From positions 125,668,859 through 125,732,858 of the forward strand of contig NC_061116.1 in NCBI RefSeq assembly GCF_002878395.1: a stretch of 64,000 nt of DNA. The letters are read 5' to 3'. How positions within the stretch are numbered: position 1 is the stretch's first letter; the number at the start of each line of letters is the position of its first letter. Source of the stretch: Capsicum annuum (Eukaryota > Streptophyta > Magnoliopsida > Solanales > Solanaceae). Below the pieces are notes generated by a model. The model did not search any database. It saw only the letters and a list, made by a program, of their open reading frames with translations, and was not told where the DNA came from. Shown one piece after another: positions 12,434 through 22,419 of the stretch. The position numbers were made by a program, and so were the translations under genes.

Positions 12434-13398
12434 TAAGGCTGGTTGTGTTCCTACACTACCAATCTTGGGCTCTCTAAGTCAAAAAATCAAAAAAATAAAT
12501 GTTGAAAAACTGAAAATTCCAAAAAGAAGCAAATCTGTCCATTCTTATTGTCTTGGCCAAAATTGTGTCTTGTTGTTGTTTTGGGCTGAGATTTGTGTCT
12601 AGATTTCGGTGTGTTTTTTGTTTGTCTTATTAGTTTCTTGTGTTAGTTTCTTGTTCACTAACACTTGTTGAGTCAAAGTCCAAGATTTGAGCTCTTGACA
12701 AGATTGTTGTTGAAGGTTGTGGCCGACAAGAGTTGTTGAAGTTCTTATTGTTCTTGGAAGTGTGATGTGTTGTTGGTTCAAGGTTTGAACGTGTATTGTG
12801 GATATTGTTCTGTGGTGTTAAGCTTGAAAAGGTGCTGTTGTTGTTTGGTAGGTCCAACTTGAACCTTAGGACTCCAAGAGTCAAAAGTGTGTTCTTGGTG
12901 TTCTTCACCATCTTCATGTTTTATTAAAGAAAAAGTCTTCAGAGTTGTTTGTTTGACCTAAGTGAGTGAAGAAAGAGAGTGTGGTCTTGTTAGTCTTGAA
13001 ACTTATTCCAAGACTCTTACAAGAAAGGAAAGGGGCCAAAAGACTTTCAAAAAGTCTTGTTACCAAAAGGGAGAAAGGGCACTTTCCAAGACTAACAAAA
13101 GAGGAAAGAGCCAAAAAGTTTTCAAAAAGGTGTTTTGCCAAAAGGGTGCAAGGAAAGTCAAAGCCCTTTTGAGTTTGAAAAGGCTCCAAATCTTGTTTTC
13201 CTCGCAAAACTGAAACTCCTCTCTTCCAAAGTGAATTGACAAATCCAAATTAAAGACTAGAAAAAAAATTAGATTTCCACAATATTCCAAAATCATTCCA
13301 AGGCTGCCACATCACTATCCATAACCAATCCAAGGCTGCCACATCACCCCTTTGTACAACTAACTTATTTTCTAGTTTGTAGGTAACTTCTTAGCCAT
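12434..13398 (+). other. Element D leader
   Basis: Untranslated leader of about 960 bases with no convincing ORF. Its end has the pattern shared by all relatives here: AACTAAC at 13358-13364 and TTTGTAG at 13376-13382, just upstream of the gag ATG at 13399, which looks like a branch site and 3' splice site. Confidence 0.6.
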
Positions 13399-14141
13399 AA
13401 TGGAAGCCATTTTTGCCCACCTTGATGCTATTTCCTGAGACATGGCTAAGGTGAGTGCGGGCCTTGAAAAAGTTAGCTTGGATATGTCTACTATACTTGA
13501 GATGATGGAACGAGTGGAGAGTCGAAGAAACTCTCATGTTTCTACTCCTGAAACCTTACCTCAAACGATCAATCCTCCAAGACCACCAGTAAGTGACATA
13601 GACATAAGCCAAGCCACCAAATGCCCACCAACCCGAGACCTAAATAGGTCACTTCCCTCTCAATTTGATCAAGTCCAACAAGAGGGACTTGGAGGCTAAT
13701 TTCCTCCCATCCAATCTCTAGAACTGAAGCTCCACATTACCAAAACAATCCTCTCAACTAAAACTCTACTTCCCCAACACCGATATGTCCATATAAAGGA
13801 GTATGGTAGAAAGAAACATGAGGGACATAGAGCCTACAATGATGCTTATATGATAGAAGGGAAGTTGAAGGGAAGACGTAGGGAACCACAAGGAACCCGC
13901 CACCAAGAAAGAAGTTGGGATGTGCTTTGGATGAGATTGGAGACAAGGCTCAAGATGGAGAGGAAGATGAGGTTCAAAATGAAGATGTTGGCCGAGCCTT
14001 GTGTTATTGATCTCTCGACTTCCTCATGTATTTTGCGAACTATTTTATGCCATCTTCATGTTTTGTGGACTATTTTAAGTGATTTCCTTAAAGTGGCCAA
14101 TTGCATGAAGTGAAGCCGTAAATTTGTGGGCAAATTACTCT
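13399..14141 (+). pseudogene. Gag remnant of element D
   Basis: From the ATG at 13399 the frame reads MEAIFAHLDAIS, a stop, then continues at 13442-13699 with a coiled-coil-like stretch (LEKVSLDMSTILEMMERVESRRNS) and the ETLPQTINPPRPP proline-rich segment seen in K and L Gag. In other frames a piece like the later Gag region (YNDAYMIEGKLKG, 13830-13875) can still be read. Then it jumps to the purine tract: protease, RT, RNase H and integrase are absent. D is thus a gag-only, non-autonomous element, and its Gag is itself broken by stops. Confidence 0.65.
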
Positions 14142-14155
14142 AAAGATGGAGAGGA
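14142..14155 (+). other. Polypurine tract, end of element D
   Basis: AAAGATGGAGAGGA directly before the LTR start at 14156. Confidence 0.85.
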
Positions 14156-14769
14156 TGATATAGGAATAATCACAGATATAGGCTTATGAGAGTACGTGTT
14201 GAACCCGAGACTTGGTGTGTGCAATTGAAGAGACAAAGAGGACTTAATTATGCACCAAAAACCGTCCATACACTACACTTGGACTACACTCTATAGGCGT
14301 CTTTTGTCTTTCCTTCATTGAGGACTTTTCTGTCCTTTGGCATGTAATAGTATAAATAGACCCTTTAGCTTGTATTTTCATTCGACTTTGATGAATTAAA
14401 ATTTACTCATAGTTTGTAGGTTTAGTCTTGTAGCTGTAGCTCTTAGAACCGAAACTTGGTCCATGAACATTTGAAAGTTAGGGTTTTCACTTGTCTTGGA
14501 TGATTTGGCAAGAAAGGTGTGCTTGAGGAAGTGTGTTTCCTTTTGGGTCACCTAAGAGAAGGTTTGAACTCTTATTTATGAGGTGTGTTGAAGATTTTGA
14601 AATGTCTTCTAGTGCTAATCATTGAATAGAGTAAGGGTCTTTCTATCTATCCTTTAATTTCAAGCATTCTTCTTCTTCATCTCCATTCTATGTGTTGTTT
14701 TCTCTTTATTTGGTTGCTGGAATTTACATCTTAGTAGCCAATTTTGTGTGTTTAGCCTTTGGGCTATCA
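14156..14769 (+). repeat. Recombinant LTR shared by D and C
   Basis: 614 bases, TGATATAGG to GCTATCA. Up to about 14335 it follows the D LTR (11645-11825); from there on it follows the C LTR (from about 21868), including the TATA-type box at 14351-14359. A purine tract precedes it and a primer site follows it, so it serves as 3' LTR of D and 5' LTR of C. Confidence 0.8.
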
Positions 14770-14771
14770 TT

Positions 14772-14783
14772 TGGTATCAAAGC
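14772..14783 (+). other. Primer-binding site, element C
   Basis: TGGTATCAAAGC, one base different from the initiator tRNA-Met complement. Confidence 0.85.
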
Positions 14784-16030
14784 CTTGTTTAGGGTTGTTC
14801 CAACATCCCTAAATCTTGGTTTTAGTGTTCTTATACAGAAAATTTCATCAATAAAGAGTCAAAAGTCAACAAAATAAAAAAAATAGATGTTTCACGTTTT
14901 TGTGTTTTGACAGAATTTTAGATCTTAGATCTACATGTTTTTGTGTTGTTTTGATGGTTTCAAGTGCTAGATTCTTGTTTCCTATCACCTAGGAAGTTTA
15001 GATCTACTTTTAGAGTTAAGTTTGGTTGATTTTGAGCTAGATCTACCATGGTTATGGCGTTTTGAAGCTTCAAGAAGCTAGATCCGTGTGGTTCTTGAGT
15101 TGTGAACGTTGGTTGGTTGTGATTTATTGTTATTTGAGATCACATTGGCCTAAAAAAGCTAGATCTACAAAAAAAATCAGATTTGGAGTTTATTTGGTTA
15201 GGGGTCAAACTTTGGTCAACTCTTAAATATTCATCTTGTTCTTCCATGTTCATCAAGTCTTGCTAAGGAAGAATATTCAAAGAGTGTGTTTGATCCAAAA
15301 AAGGGAATAAAGAGAGTGTACTTTGTGTTTGTGAAAGAATATTCCTTGGCATATTCATTGTCATCCAAAGAAAGAAGAGACAAAGGAATAATCAAAGTAC
15401 AATATCAAGTACATTCCAAGTACAAAGGGGGGGGACCATTTGTTTTTGAAATTTGAAGCTCCAAAAAGGCTTTCAAACCTTCATTTTTCCCTCCTAATGA
15501 AATTATTCTTCACCAAAGGGGTTCTAGGCCAAGACTTAAGAATTAGGGTTGAAAAAATTTGAAAACTCAATGCCCAATCACAAGCTGCCACATCATCACT
15601 AGCTAATAAGCCAAATTGAGTTCCAAAATCAGATTTCCTAGTTTCTATTTGTTGTTTCTAGTTGCTTTTGTGTTGATTCTATTACTAATTAGTAAGCTAG
15701 TAATTACCTACTAGTTTGGTAATTAGATTAGAGTCCGTTGTTTCGCGTCTTCGATTTTTGTGTGTTTTTTTCGTTTTCAAGTTGTAGTATTTTTGTTGGT
15801 TCAAGTTCATGCATCACTTATTTTGAGTTGTTTCAAATGAAAATCCATTCCGATTCAAAGCTTCTCACCTCTCAAGAAACTTGCCAAGTATTGCCGCTTC
15901 TCCAACACTTGTGAAGCAAAGTATGAGGTGAGGTTGAGTGTGAATGAAGTGAGGCTTTTGAACTAACTCATTTGCTCATTTTGTAGGTTAATGTGCTTGC
16001 TGTTTTTTGCACTTCGTAGGTACATTTTCC
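14784..16030 (+). other. Element C leader with likely intron
   Basis: About 1.25 kb without a credible protein. Near its end: donor-like GAG/GTGAGG at 15925-15933, AACTAAC at 15961-15967, and two acceptor-like sites TTTTGTAG (ending 15986) and TTCGTAG (ending 16019), followed by the gag start region. The same order occurs in elements E and F. Confidence 0.55.
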
Positions 16031-16227
16031 AGGGAAACCGAAGGTACTACTTCCCAACCTTTGGGAAATGATATTATAGGAGCTTTGATGGCCCAAATGG
16101 AGGCCTTGAGTCGAGAAATAAAGAGCAGAAATGATGCTATAAGGAGTGATATGGATTCAATAAAGGGTGACATGATTAGAATTAGAGCGAGGGTTGATAG
16201 ACTATGCCCACCAAAATCTCCACAATT
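16031..16227 (+). pseudogene. Gag N-terminus of element C (truncated)
   Basis: Reads TEGTTSQPLGNDIIGALMAQ and a coiled-coil-like segment (ALSREIKSRNDAIRSDMDSI), then [10 protein letters not shown], closely matching the Gag starts of E (32829) and F (41460). The start codon has changed from ATG to AGG at 16031-16033. At 16228 the frame is cut by the Galadriel-like segment B and the rest of Gag is missing. C therefore has no usable Gag. Confidence 0.75.
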
Positions 16228-17690
16228 GGTAACTCAAAGTTTGGCAGCCTCAAAATGGGTTCTGAATCAATAGCATCTTTCAACGTGTGAAATGCTGTGC
16301 ACTTCTCAGACCACACCCACTTGACATCTTTCTTTGGCAAATCAGTCAATGCCGCAGCCTTCTTAGAGTAACCAGCAATGAATTTGCGATAATAATTAGA
16401 TAGCCCTAAGAATGATCTCAATTCTTTGATCCCGCTAGGTGCCTGCCAATCCGCGATTGCTTGTACCTTCTTTGGATCCATTCTCACTTGGTTTTGACTA
16501 ACCAAATGCCCAAGGAACTTCACTTCCTATTTGGCAAATTCGCATTTTTCCATCTTGACATAAAGTTTGTACTCCCATAATCGAGACAATACTAACTTCA
16601 AATGTTCCAAATGCTCATCAAGGGAACAACTACAAATGACTATGTCGTCTACATATACAACAACAAAGTCGTCTAGGTAATCAAACAATACATCATTCAT
16701 CAAGTTGCAGAAAGTTGCTAGGGCATTCGTCAATTCAAATGGATAACTAGAAACTCGTAAGAGCCATACCTTGTCACATGCATGGTCTTTGATTCATCAC
16801 CTTCTGCTATTTAAACCTGCCAATACCCTGATCTTAGATCAAGTTTAGTAAACCAGCATGCCTTCATTAACCTATCCATGAGATCTTGCACCAACGGGAT
16901 AGGATATTTGTTTTTCATAGTCACTTTATTAAATGCTTGATAGTCCACGCACATTCTCATTGAACCATCCTGTTTATTTTAGAATAAAACAGGAGCACCG
17001 TAAGGAGCCTTCGATGGTTGAATCAAACCAGCGTCCAACAACTTATTTAGTTGTTTTCGTAATTCAGTCAACTCTTTCAGAGCCATTCGATAAGAAGCTT
17101 GTGCAGGAGCAACTGAACCTGGTAGTAACTCAATCTTGTGATCAATATCCCTCCTAGACGGCAACTCTTTAGGCAATTCAGGGGGTATCACATCAGCGTA
17201 TTGCCTCAGTAAATTAGCAACACAATCTGGCACTTCTACCTTCACATCTGATTTTACTTCAATCATGGCAGCAAGAAAAGTCTCAGCACCTCTCTTCAGT
17301 CCTTTCTCAACTGAAATAGCAGAAATGATAGGGCCCTTGTTTTTCCCTTTCTTTACTTCTCTATAAGGATGAGAAGCCTTGATGAAACTTGGATTGATTT
17401 CGTCTCCGATCATCACTCCATCTAAGTGAGAAATAGCCATCAAGTTATGTTTTTCCATCCAACTTCCAATCACCATCTGTATATCGTAAGCCATGCCTAC
17501 AATGGCTTGTGCCTTGGAACTCACAATCTGGACAAAGGATGGACTTTTCTTCAACTTAAGTCCATATTTTGTAGCAACTTTGGCATCCACAAAAGTGTGA
17601 GTGGCTCTAGTATCTACCATTGCCATCACACAATTGCCATCAACTTTTATCTCAATGTAAATTAATGCAGCATGAGGGTTGTTGAACTAC
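16228..17690 (-). pseudogene. Protease and reverse transcriptase of segment B (broken)
   Basis: From 17690 down: aspartic protease (VDTRATHTFVDAKVA, where the catalytic Asp-Thr-Gly has become Asp-Thr-Arg), linker, RT N-terminus (PPELPKELPSRRDIDHKIEL; KAPYGAPVLF), the palm with the catalytic YVDD box (16527-16733), and the RT thumb ([10 protein letters not shown]...[15 protein letters not shown]; 16228-16523). Frames change between 16979 and 16733 and at 16527, and at least one stop lies in the palm. It ends at PNFELP, just before RNase H would begin. Order and motifs are normal for Ty3/gypsy, but the enzyme is dead. Confidence 0.85.
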
Positions 17691-17739
17691 TTTGAGGATT
17701 CACCCACAACATTCAGCAAGCTGATTTGGTTAAGTGATA

Positions 17740-18652
17740 ATCCCAAAGGATTTGCTAACGCAGCAACAACTTCGTTACCCCCATTTTGATTCACATTTCC
17801 AGCAAGCATCGCATTCACTCTTTCACAATTTGGACAACTCTTGGCCAAATGTGGTCTACCACAAGTCCAATAGCCCTTCGAATTGCCATCTTTCCCTTTG
17901 TTCTTGGCATTTCCAGCATTTGTTGGGGCCTTTTCTTTGTCACCCTTGTCTTTATGTCCATGTTTCTTCCCTTCCTATTTCTTCTCAGTCTTTTTCTTTA
18001 ACTTTGAAGAACTAGGAATGTTAGAATCAGAACAAGTTGAGCAAAAATCCACCAACGAGTCAGCGGAAGTAATTACACTTGGCAAGTTCTTCATATTCTG
18101 CCTACGTAATTCATTTTGTGCCCATGCTTGCATCCCTGAGATAAAGTTATACAACTTATCCTCATCAGACATATTTTAGATGTCCAACATCAAAGAAGTA
18201 AATTCTTTGATATAGTCACAAATTGTTCCCGTTTGCCGTAGCCTTTTCAACTTGTCTCTAGCAATCCATGAGGCATTGCTAGGAAGGAATTGATCCGTCA
18301 TTTTCTTTTTTCAACTTATCCCAAGTATCAATTTTAGGAAGTCCAGCACTTTCATCATCCGCTTCCGAGTACGCCAGCACAATTTTGCATCACCAGTCAA
18401 GTACATCGTGGTAATGTTCAATTTGTCCGTCTCAGCAACTTGTGCAGCAGTGAAGTATTTCTCTATATCCCATAGAAAATTCTCCAATTCCTTGGCACTT
18501 CTAGCACCACCAAAAGGCTTGGGTTCATGAATTTTTACTTTAGAACTGCTTTCATAGGTTTGTCCAGATGCAACCACCGTACGTCGCAGAACCATCAACT
18601 CCGTCTGCAAATCTTCCATCACCTTGCCTTGATCTTGTACCAGTGACATCAA
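17740..18652 (-). pseudogene. Gag of segment B (broken)
   Basis: Capsid-type Gag. At 18311-18652: a coiled-coil-like N-terminus (EDLQTELMVLRRTVV) and the capsid core FGGARSAKELENFLWDIEKY...TTMYLTGDAKL. At 17975-18172: YNFISGMQAWAQNELRRQ. Near 17830-17880 the zinc knuckle can be read as YWTCGRPHLAKSC, so the first Cys of the CCHC box has become Tyr. Several frameshifts separate these pieces. The capsid motif is what suggests the Galadriel clade. Confidence 0.8.
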
Positions 18653-18842
18653 AGCATTGCATAAACTCAGAAATTCTACAACACTTTTATCATATTGGGC
18701 ACGTAACTTGATTTGATTTGTGTCACCAAATCAATCACGCCTTCAGTTTGCACGAGTTCATCTGTTATGCCAATGAAGTTTCGAACTCGTGTAACATCTT
18801 CATTTAATTGAGCGACAGTCAACATCTTTGTACTGCAACGCA

Positions 18843-18854
18843 GCTCTGATACTA
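18843..18854 (-). other. Primer-binding site of segment B
   Basis: Minus strand TAGTATCAGAGC, one base off the initiator tRNA-Met complement, two bases from the LTR end. Confidence 0.75.
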
Positions 18855-18856
18855 GT

Positions 18857-19834
18857 TGAGATAGGGGTGTTTTATTTTTCGCAACACCACTGCTTGGCAG
18901 TCACGCACACACAGCACAACTTCAGCCATAACACACATAATGTGCAATCTAAATAATTAGACACAAATGCAGAAATGTAAAGCACTTAATTGTTTACAGG
19001 AACCGCGTCCCCAATCTTTATATTTCTCTCAGAATTACAAAGGAAATGTCACACGAAATTGTGAAAGGCATACACTCAACACACTATTTTTGGATGCATT
19101 TATAATTTTCCAGCAACACAAAATAAATACTGCACAAGGCAGTTTCAGCAGTTACAACATAGGACACCTGGCAGCCTGCCATTGGATAAGGCCATATGCT
19201 ATCACAGGACATATAAATTCCTGATCTAGTAATTAAAATACAATCTGAAAATACTATCTTTACAACATTTAAAATTCAAACTTAGCAACTACCTCATGTG
19301 ACTAGCACATGAGTAGTCTTGAATACTTAGCCAATTTTGCCAATGCTAAACACTTAGTCATTTTCCAGCTTCTCTAACACTTGATCATCTTGTCATGCTT
19401 CCTAGCCATGCCTCGTCTTACCATCTTCATGCCATGCCAATGTCATGTCTGCGCCTGTGCCAACGCCATGCCATTTCTTGCATCATAAAGTTATTTTAGC
19501 CATGTCAGAGCTTAGGCCACGCCAATGCCCATACTGCGACTCTGTCTCGACATGCCAACATCCATGTCTGTGTCATGCTTATGCCATGCCATCACCTGTG
19601 CCTCGCCAGTGTCTATGCCATGCCAGTTCTATGCCATGTTTTTGTCACTACTGCACATATGGTCTCTCAGGTGCCATGCGCCTGTCGTTGCCTCAAGTGG
19701 CCAAAGCAGCCTTGCCATCACTCTAGCATACAGTGGTCTAACACATTACTTGTCTTTGGCACATGTCAAGGAAAATATGCACCTTGACATGGCCTATGAG
19801 CCATCAAGCCTTAGACTGAGGGTCTAATAAAGCA
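18857..19834 (-). repeat. LTR of segment B
   Basis: 978 bases, TG to CA. A primer site adjoins its left end and a purine tract its right end, so it is simultaneously a 5' LTR for the gag-RT part and a 3' LTR for the integrase part. The stretch 19390-19690 is rich in irregular CATGCC/CCATGC repeats. Confidence 0.85.
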
Positions 19835-19848
19835 CCCCCACCTGATGA
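19835..19848 (-). other. Polypurine tract of segment B
   Basis: Minus strand CATCAGGTGGGGG ending at the LTR start. Confidence 0.7.
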
Positions 19849-19959
19849 ACTCAATGCCCTCGTCGAGGTTATTTTGAGGTAGTCCTCTATTTGCTTGTCG
19901 AACTGAAACAGTTTCTGAGCCTTCTCCCATATAGCATCTTCTTTGTTTGAACCTTTTCA

Positions 19960-20656
19960 CTAAATTAAGAATTCCATATTGGTACTCTTCTTGTTGTTCC
20001 CCACAATCCGGTGATCAAGTATCTTCTCCATTTTGGATTTATACTCTTTCACGATCAAAGAAAGAGCCCTTTTGTTTTTGTTCCTCCCTGGGTCTTCAAC
20101 ATCTTCATTGTACCATTTCAAAAAACTAACATAAAAGGTAGGGTGAATTTTTAACCTTCCCGGCAAGTCTAACTTGTAAGCAACTTCTCTAACCTTCTCA
20201 ATAACATCAAACGAGCCATTATACCTTGGGATTAATCTCCTATGTCTTGTTTTGCTCATAATCTATTTCCAGATTTGAGGAGTGAGCTTCAAGAGCACTT
20301 TGTCTCCAACACTGAACTCTACTGCACGTCGATGCTGATCCGTATACTTCTTCATAAATTTATGGGCCTTCCTTAAGCTATCTTGCACCTCAACAAGCAT
20401 CTCATGCTTGTCTTTTGCAAATCGATAAGCAGCAGGGCAATGGTGATCTTCTTCAGGATCATCACTTCCAATGGTGTCATGGGCTGCATGCCTAAAATAA
20501 TTTTAAACGAGCTCTTTTGTGTTGCCGATGACCTATGCAGATTGTGAAAAAACTAAGTAGTGTCCAACAAATCTTCCCAATTCCGCTGGCTTGCTATCAT
20601 ATAATGCCTGAGGTATTCTTCTAGTAAGTGATTTATCCTCTCAGTTTGGTCCTCTC
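19960..20656 (-). pseudogene. Integrase C-terminal half and chromodomain of segment B
   Basis: From 20656 down: the end of the catalytic core around the third acidic residue (QTERINHLLEEYLRHYM), NWEDLLDTT followed by a stop, GMQPMTPLEV, then GDKVLLKLTPQIWK, the C-terminal domain (RRLIPRYNGSFDVIEKVREVAY, 19960-20259) and the first half of a chromodomain (KMEKILDHRIVGNNKKS). The piece begins abruptly at 20656; the zinc region and the first two catalytic Asp residues are not present. Out-of-frame segments near 20480 show further decay. It lies upstream (right) of the LTR, which is the key to the permuted order of B. Confidence 0.8.
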
Positions 20657-20659
20657 AGG

Positions 20660-21760
20660 TTGTATAAGGACCAAACTCTTGTTACGAGTATGCAAGCACT
20701 AGTTGATCCTTTAGATGTCAAAATCAATTCTTTTCGTAAGAATGATTTGTGTCCATCTAGTGCTAGCACTTATAACTTGAATAAGGTTCCATTATCATGT
20801 GACAAGAGTATTCACAAACTACATGACCCTCTTGTAGATGCTAGTACCTTGGTTGATGTCTTCACACTTGATTTCTTCCTATACTACCTCTTTGCCTATG
20901 ATGATAACCATGTTAATTTTGAATTGATATTATGTAGAGGTAGTAAGCTTGGTGGCTGTTTTCCTTTCTTGAATGAAGATGATTGTGAGTTTGATTTTCT
21001 AGTAAAAGGAATGGCTAACCTCGGCTTAGATTTTTGTCTATTTCATCCATTTGATCCTGGTATACTATTAGGGTGGGGAAGGATGTGTTTTGGATTACAT
21101 TTCTTTTTCCTTGATATCTCTGTTGTCCTTTGTGATACTTATAGTAAGTATTTCATGATTGTAACAAAGGATAGTTGGGTGTATTCCAAAAGTGTACCCC
21201 CTTGGCATAATTGTATTGTTGATCTTGATAAAGTATATGGTCCTTTGAACGTGTGTAATGAAAGCCCTTATGTTAATCTTGTTCATAATGACCTTGTGTT
21301 TGTCCTAGTGGTAGGTAATGCCTTGAATGATTGTGAACTTGATAACCTAGTGAAAGGAGTGGGACAACTCGACTTAAACCTTCATCATTTGCTCCCATTT
21401 GACCCCGAAATACTCTTGAGATATGAAGGATATAGTTGCTGGCCGTGCTCACTTATTTTTTATATTGATGCTATTCATGTCTTTTTTATACTTTATGCTA
21501 AGCTTTTTATGTCAAAAACCAAGGATATGTGGATATATGTCAAGTGTGAGCAACCATGGGTTGATGATATAAGTGTGGTGCTAATACTAACCCTCCTACC
21601 AAGAGGATTTTGTGTTTGTTTTTCTCTCTCTTTGTTTTTTGCAAGATCTGAATTTGAGGACAAATTCCTTCAAGATGGAGAGGATGATACAAGCACAATG
21701 AGCCTCAAGAGCACAAGATATTGTCTAAGGGTCAAGGCTTCAGAATCGGCAAGCAATTAA
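20660..21760 (+). CDS. Acidic/aromatic protein of element C (366 aa, uncharacterised)
   Basis: The longest intact ORF of the pol-less family here. No domain that I know. Residues 1-45 resemble the shared ALVDPLDVKINSFRKNDLCP block; then ASTLVDVFTLDFFLYYLFAY matches element H. The middle contains two related units of about 100 residues: unit 1 with HPFDPGILL and KDSWVYSKSVPPW, unit 2 with LPFDPEILL and KDMWIYVKCEQPW, each preceded by DCEFDFLVKGM or DCELDNLVKGV. The C-terminus EFEDKFLQDGEDDTSTM reads through the purine tract and 76 bases into the 3' LTR. The start is unsure: the ORF probably once continued from Gag, and segment B cuts it just upstream. Element M at the right edge has a close copy of the start. 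There is no sign of RT or integrase. Codon-level conservation with E, H and J suggests it was translated. Confidence 0.65.
   Translation: MYKDQTLVTSMQALVDPLDVKINSFRKNDLCPSSASTYNLNKVPLSCDKSIHKLHDPLVDASTLVDVFTLDFFLYYLFAYDDNHVNFELILCRGSKLGGCFPFLNEDDCEFDFLVKGMANLGLDFCLFHPFDPGILLGWGRMCFGLHFFFLDISVVLCDTYSKYFMIVTKDSWVYSKSVPPWHNCIVDLDKVYGPLNVCNESPYVNLVHNDLVFVLVVGNALNDCELDNLVKGVGQLDLNLHHLLPFDPEILLRYEGYSCWPCSLIFYIDAIHVFFILYAKLFMSKTKDMWIYVKCEQPWVDDISVVLILTLLPRGFCVCFSLSLFFARSEFEDKFLQDGEDDTSTMSLKSTRYCLRVKASESASN
21672..21684 (+). other. Polypurine tract, element C
   Basis: AAGATGGAGAGGA before the 3' LTR. Translated as part of LQDGEDD. Confidence 0.9.
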
Positions 21761-22304
21761 AGACTTTTTGGAGTATTTTGAAACCTTGGTCAAGTGAAGG
21801 AAGGAGGGAAATTTATACACTCTATAGGCGCCTCCTTTTAAGTCCTCATTAAGGGTATTTTTGTCCTTTGGCATGGAATAGTATAAATAGACCCTTTATC
21901 TTGTATTTTCATTAGACTTTGATGAATTAAAATTAAGTATTACTCATAGTTTGTAGATTTAGTCTTTAGTTGTAGCTCTTAGAACCGAAACTTGGTCAAT
22001 GAACATTTGAAAGTTAGGGTTTTCACTTGTCTTGGATGATTTGGCAAGAAAGGTGTGCTTGAGGAAGTGTGTTTCCTTTGGGTCACCTAAGAGGAAGGTT
22101 TGAACTCTTATTTGTGAGGTGTGAGATTTTGAAACATGTTCTAGTGCTAATCATTGAATAGGAATAAGGTTCTTTCTATCTATCCTTTAATTTTAGGCAT
22201 TCTTCTTCTTCATCTCCATTCTATGTGTTGTTTTCTCTTTATTTGGTTGCTGGAATTTACATCTTAGTAGCCAATTTCGTGTATTCATAGCCTTTGGGCT
22301 ATCA
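21685..22304 (+). repeat. 3' LTR of element C
   Basis: 620 bases, TGATACAAG to GCTATCA, TATA-type box at 21882-21890. It matches the second part of the LTR at 14156-14769. GGTTT at 22305-22309 is the right copy of the target duplication. Confidence 0.9.
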
Positions 22305-22419
22305 GGTTTGGTTCCTATTTCTCGTAATCTCGTATGTCAAGATATCTATCTTACTTTATTGCATTTGTTTGTTCTCTTGTTTCTCTTAGTGTTCATCTCT
22401 TTAGGTCATTCTTCTATCA
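22305..22419 (+). repeat. G-type LTR, second part
   Basis: Continues the LTR begun at 11038; matches 25581-25695 and ends CTATCA, followed by a primer site. Confidence 0.85.

Larger units (their letters stand above)
16228..20656 (-). mobile_element. Segment B: Galadriel-like chromovirus in permuted order
   Basis: On the minus strand from 20656 to 16228 the order is: integrase core end, chromodomain start, purine tract, LTR, primer site, gag, protease, RT. This is the order of a one-LTR circle opened between RT and integrase. RNase H and the first half of integrase are missing, there is no LTR at either outer edge and no target duplication against C. The Gag phrase GARSAKELENFLWD and the chromodomain support a Galadriel-type chromovirus. 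Confidence 0.75.
11645..22304 (+). mobile_element. D/C composite: two elements joined through a recombinant LTR
   Basis: Layout: D 5' LTR, D internal (gag only), shared LTR 14156-14769, C internal, C 3' LTR. The unit splits the G-type LTR exactly: the left flank ends CACGATTT, the right flank starts GGTTTGGTTCC, and the uninterrupted copy at 25575-25595 reads CACGGTTTGGTTCC. The target duplication is therefore GGTTT with one later change (GATTT). Only the outermost LTRs carry the duplication, as expected if the composite formed by recombination of neighbours or moved as one. Confidence 0.8.

Noticed and set aside
19445..19827. Several overlapping ORFs with Cys/His/Pro-rich translations
   Set aside because: They lie wholly inside the B LTR and are translations of the CATGCC-rich repeat; no start context or homology.
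20660..21760. Element C ORF as a captured host gene or an envelope gene
   Set aside because: No signal peptide, furin-like site, transmembrane anchor or recognisable host domain; it is shared with sibling elements rather than resembling a known gene.
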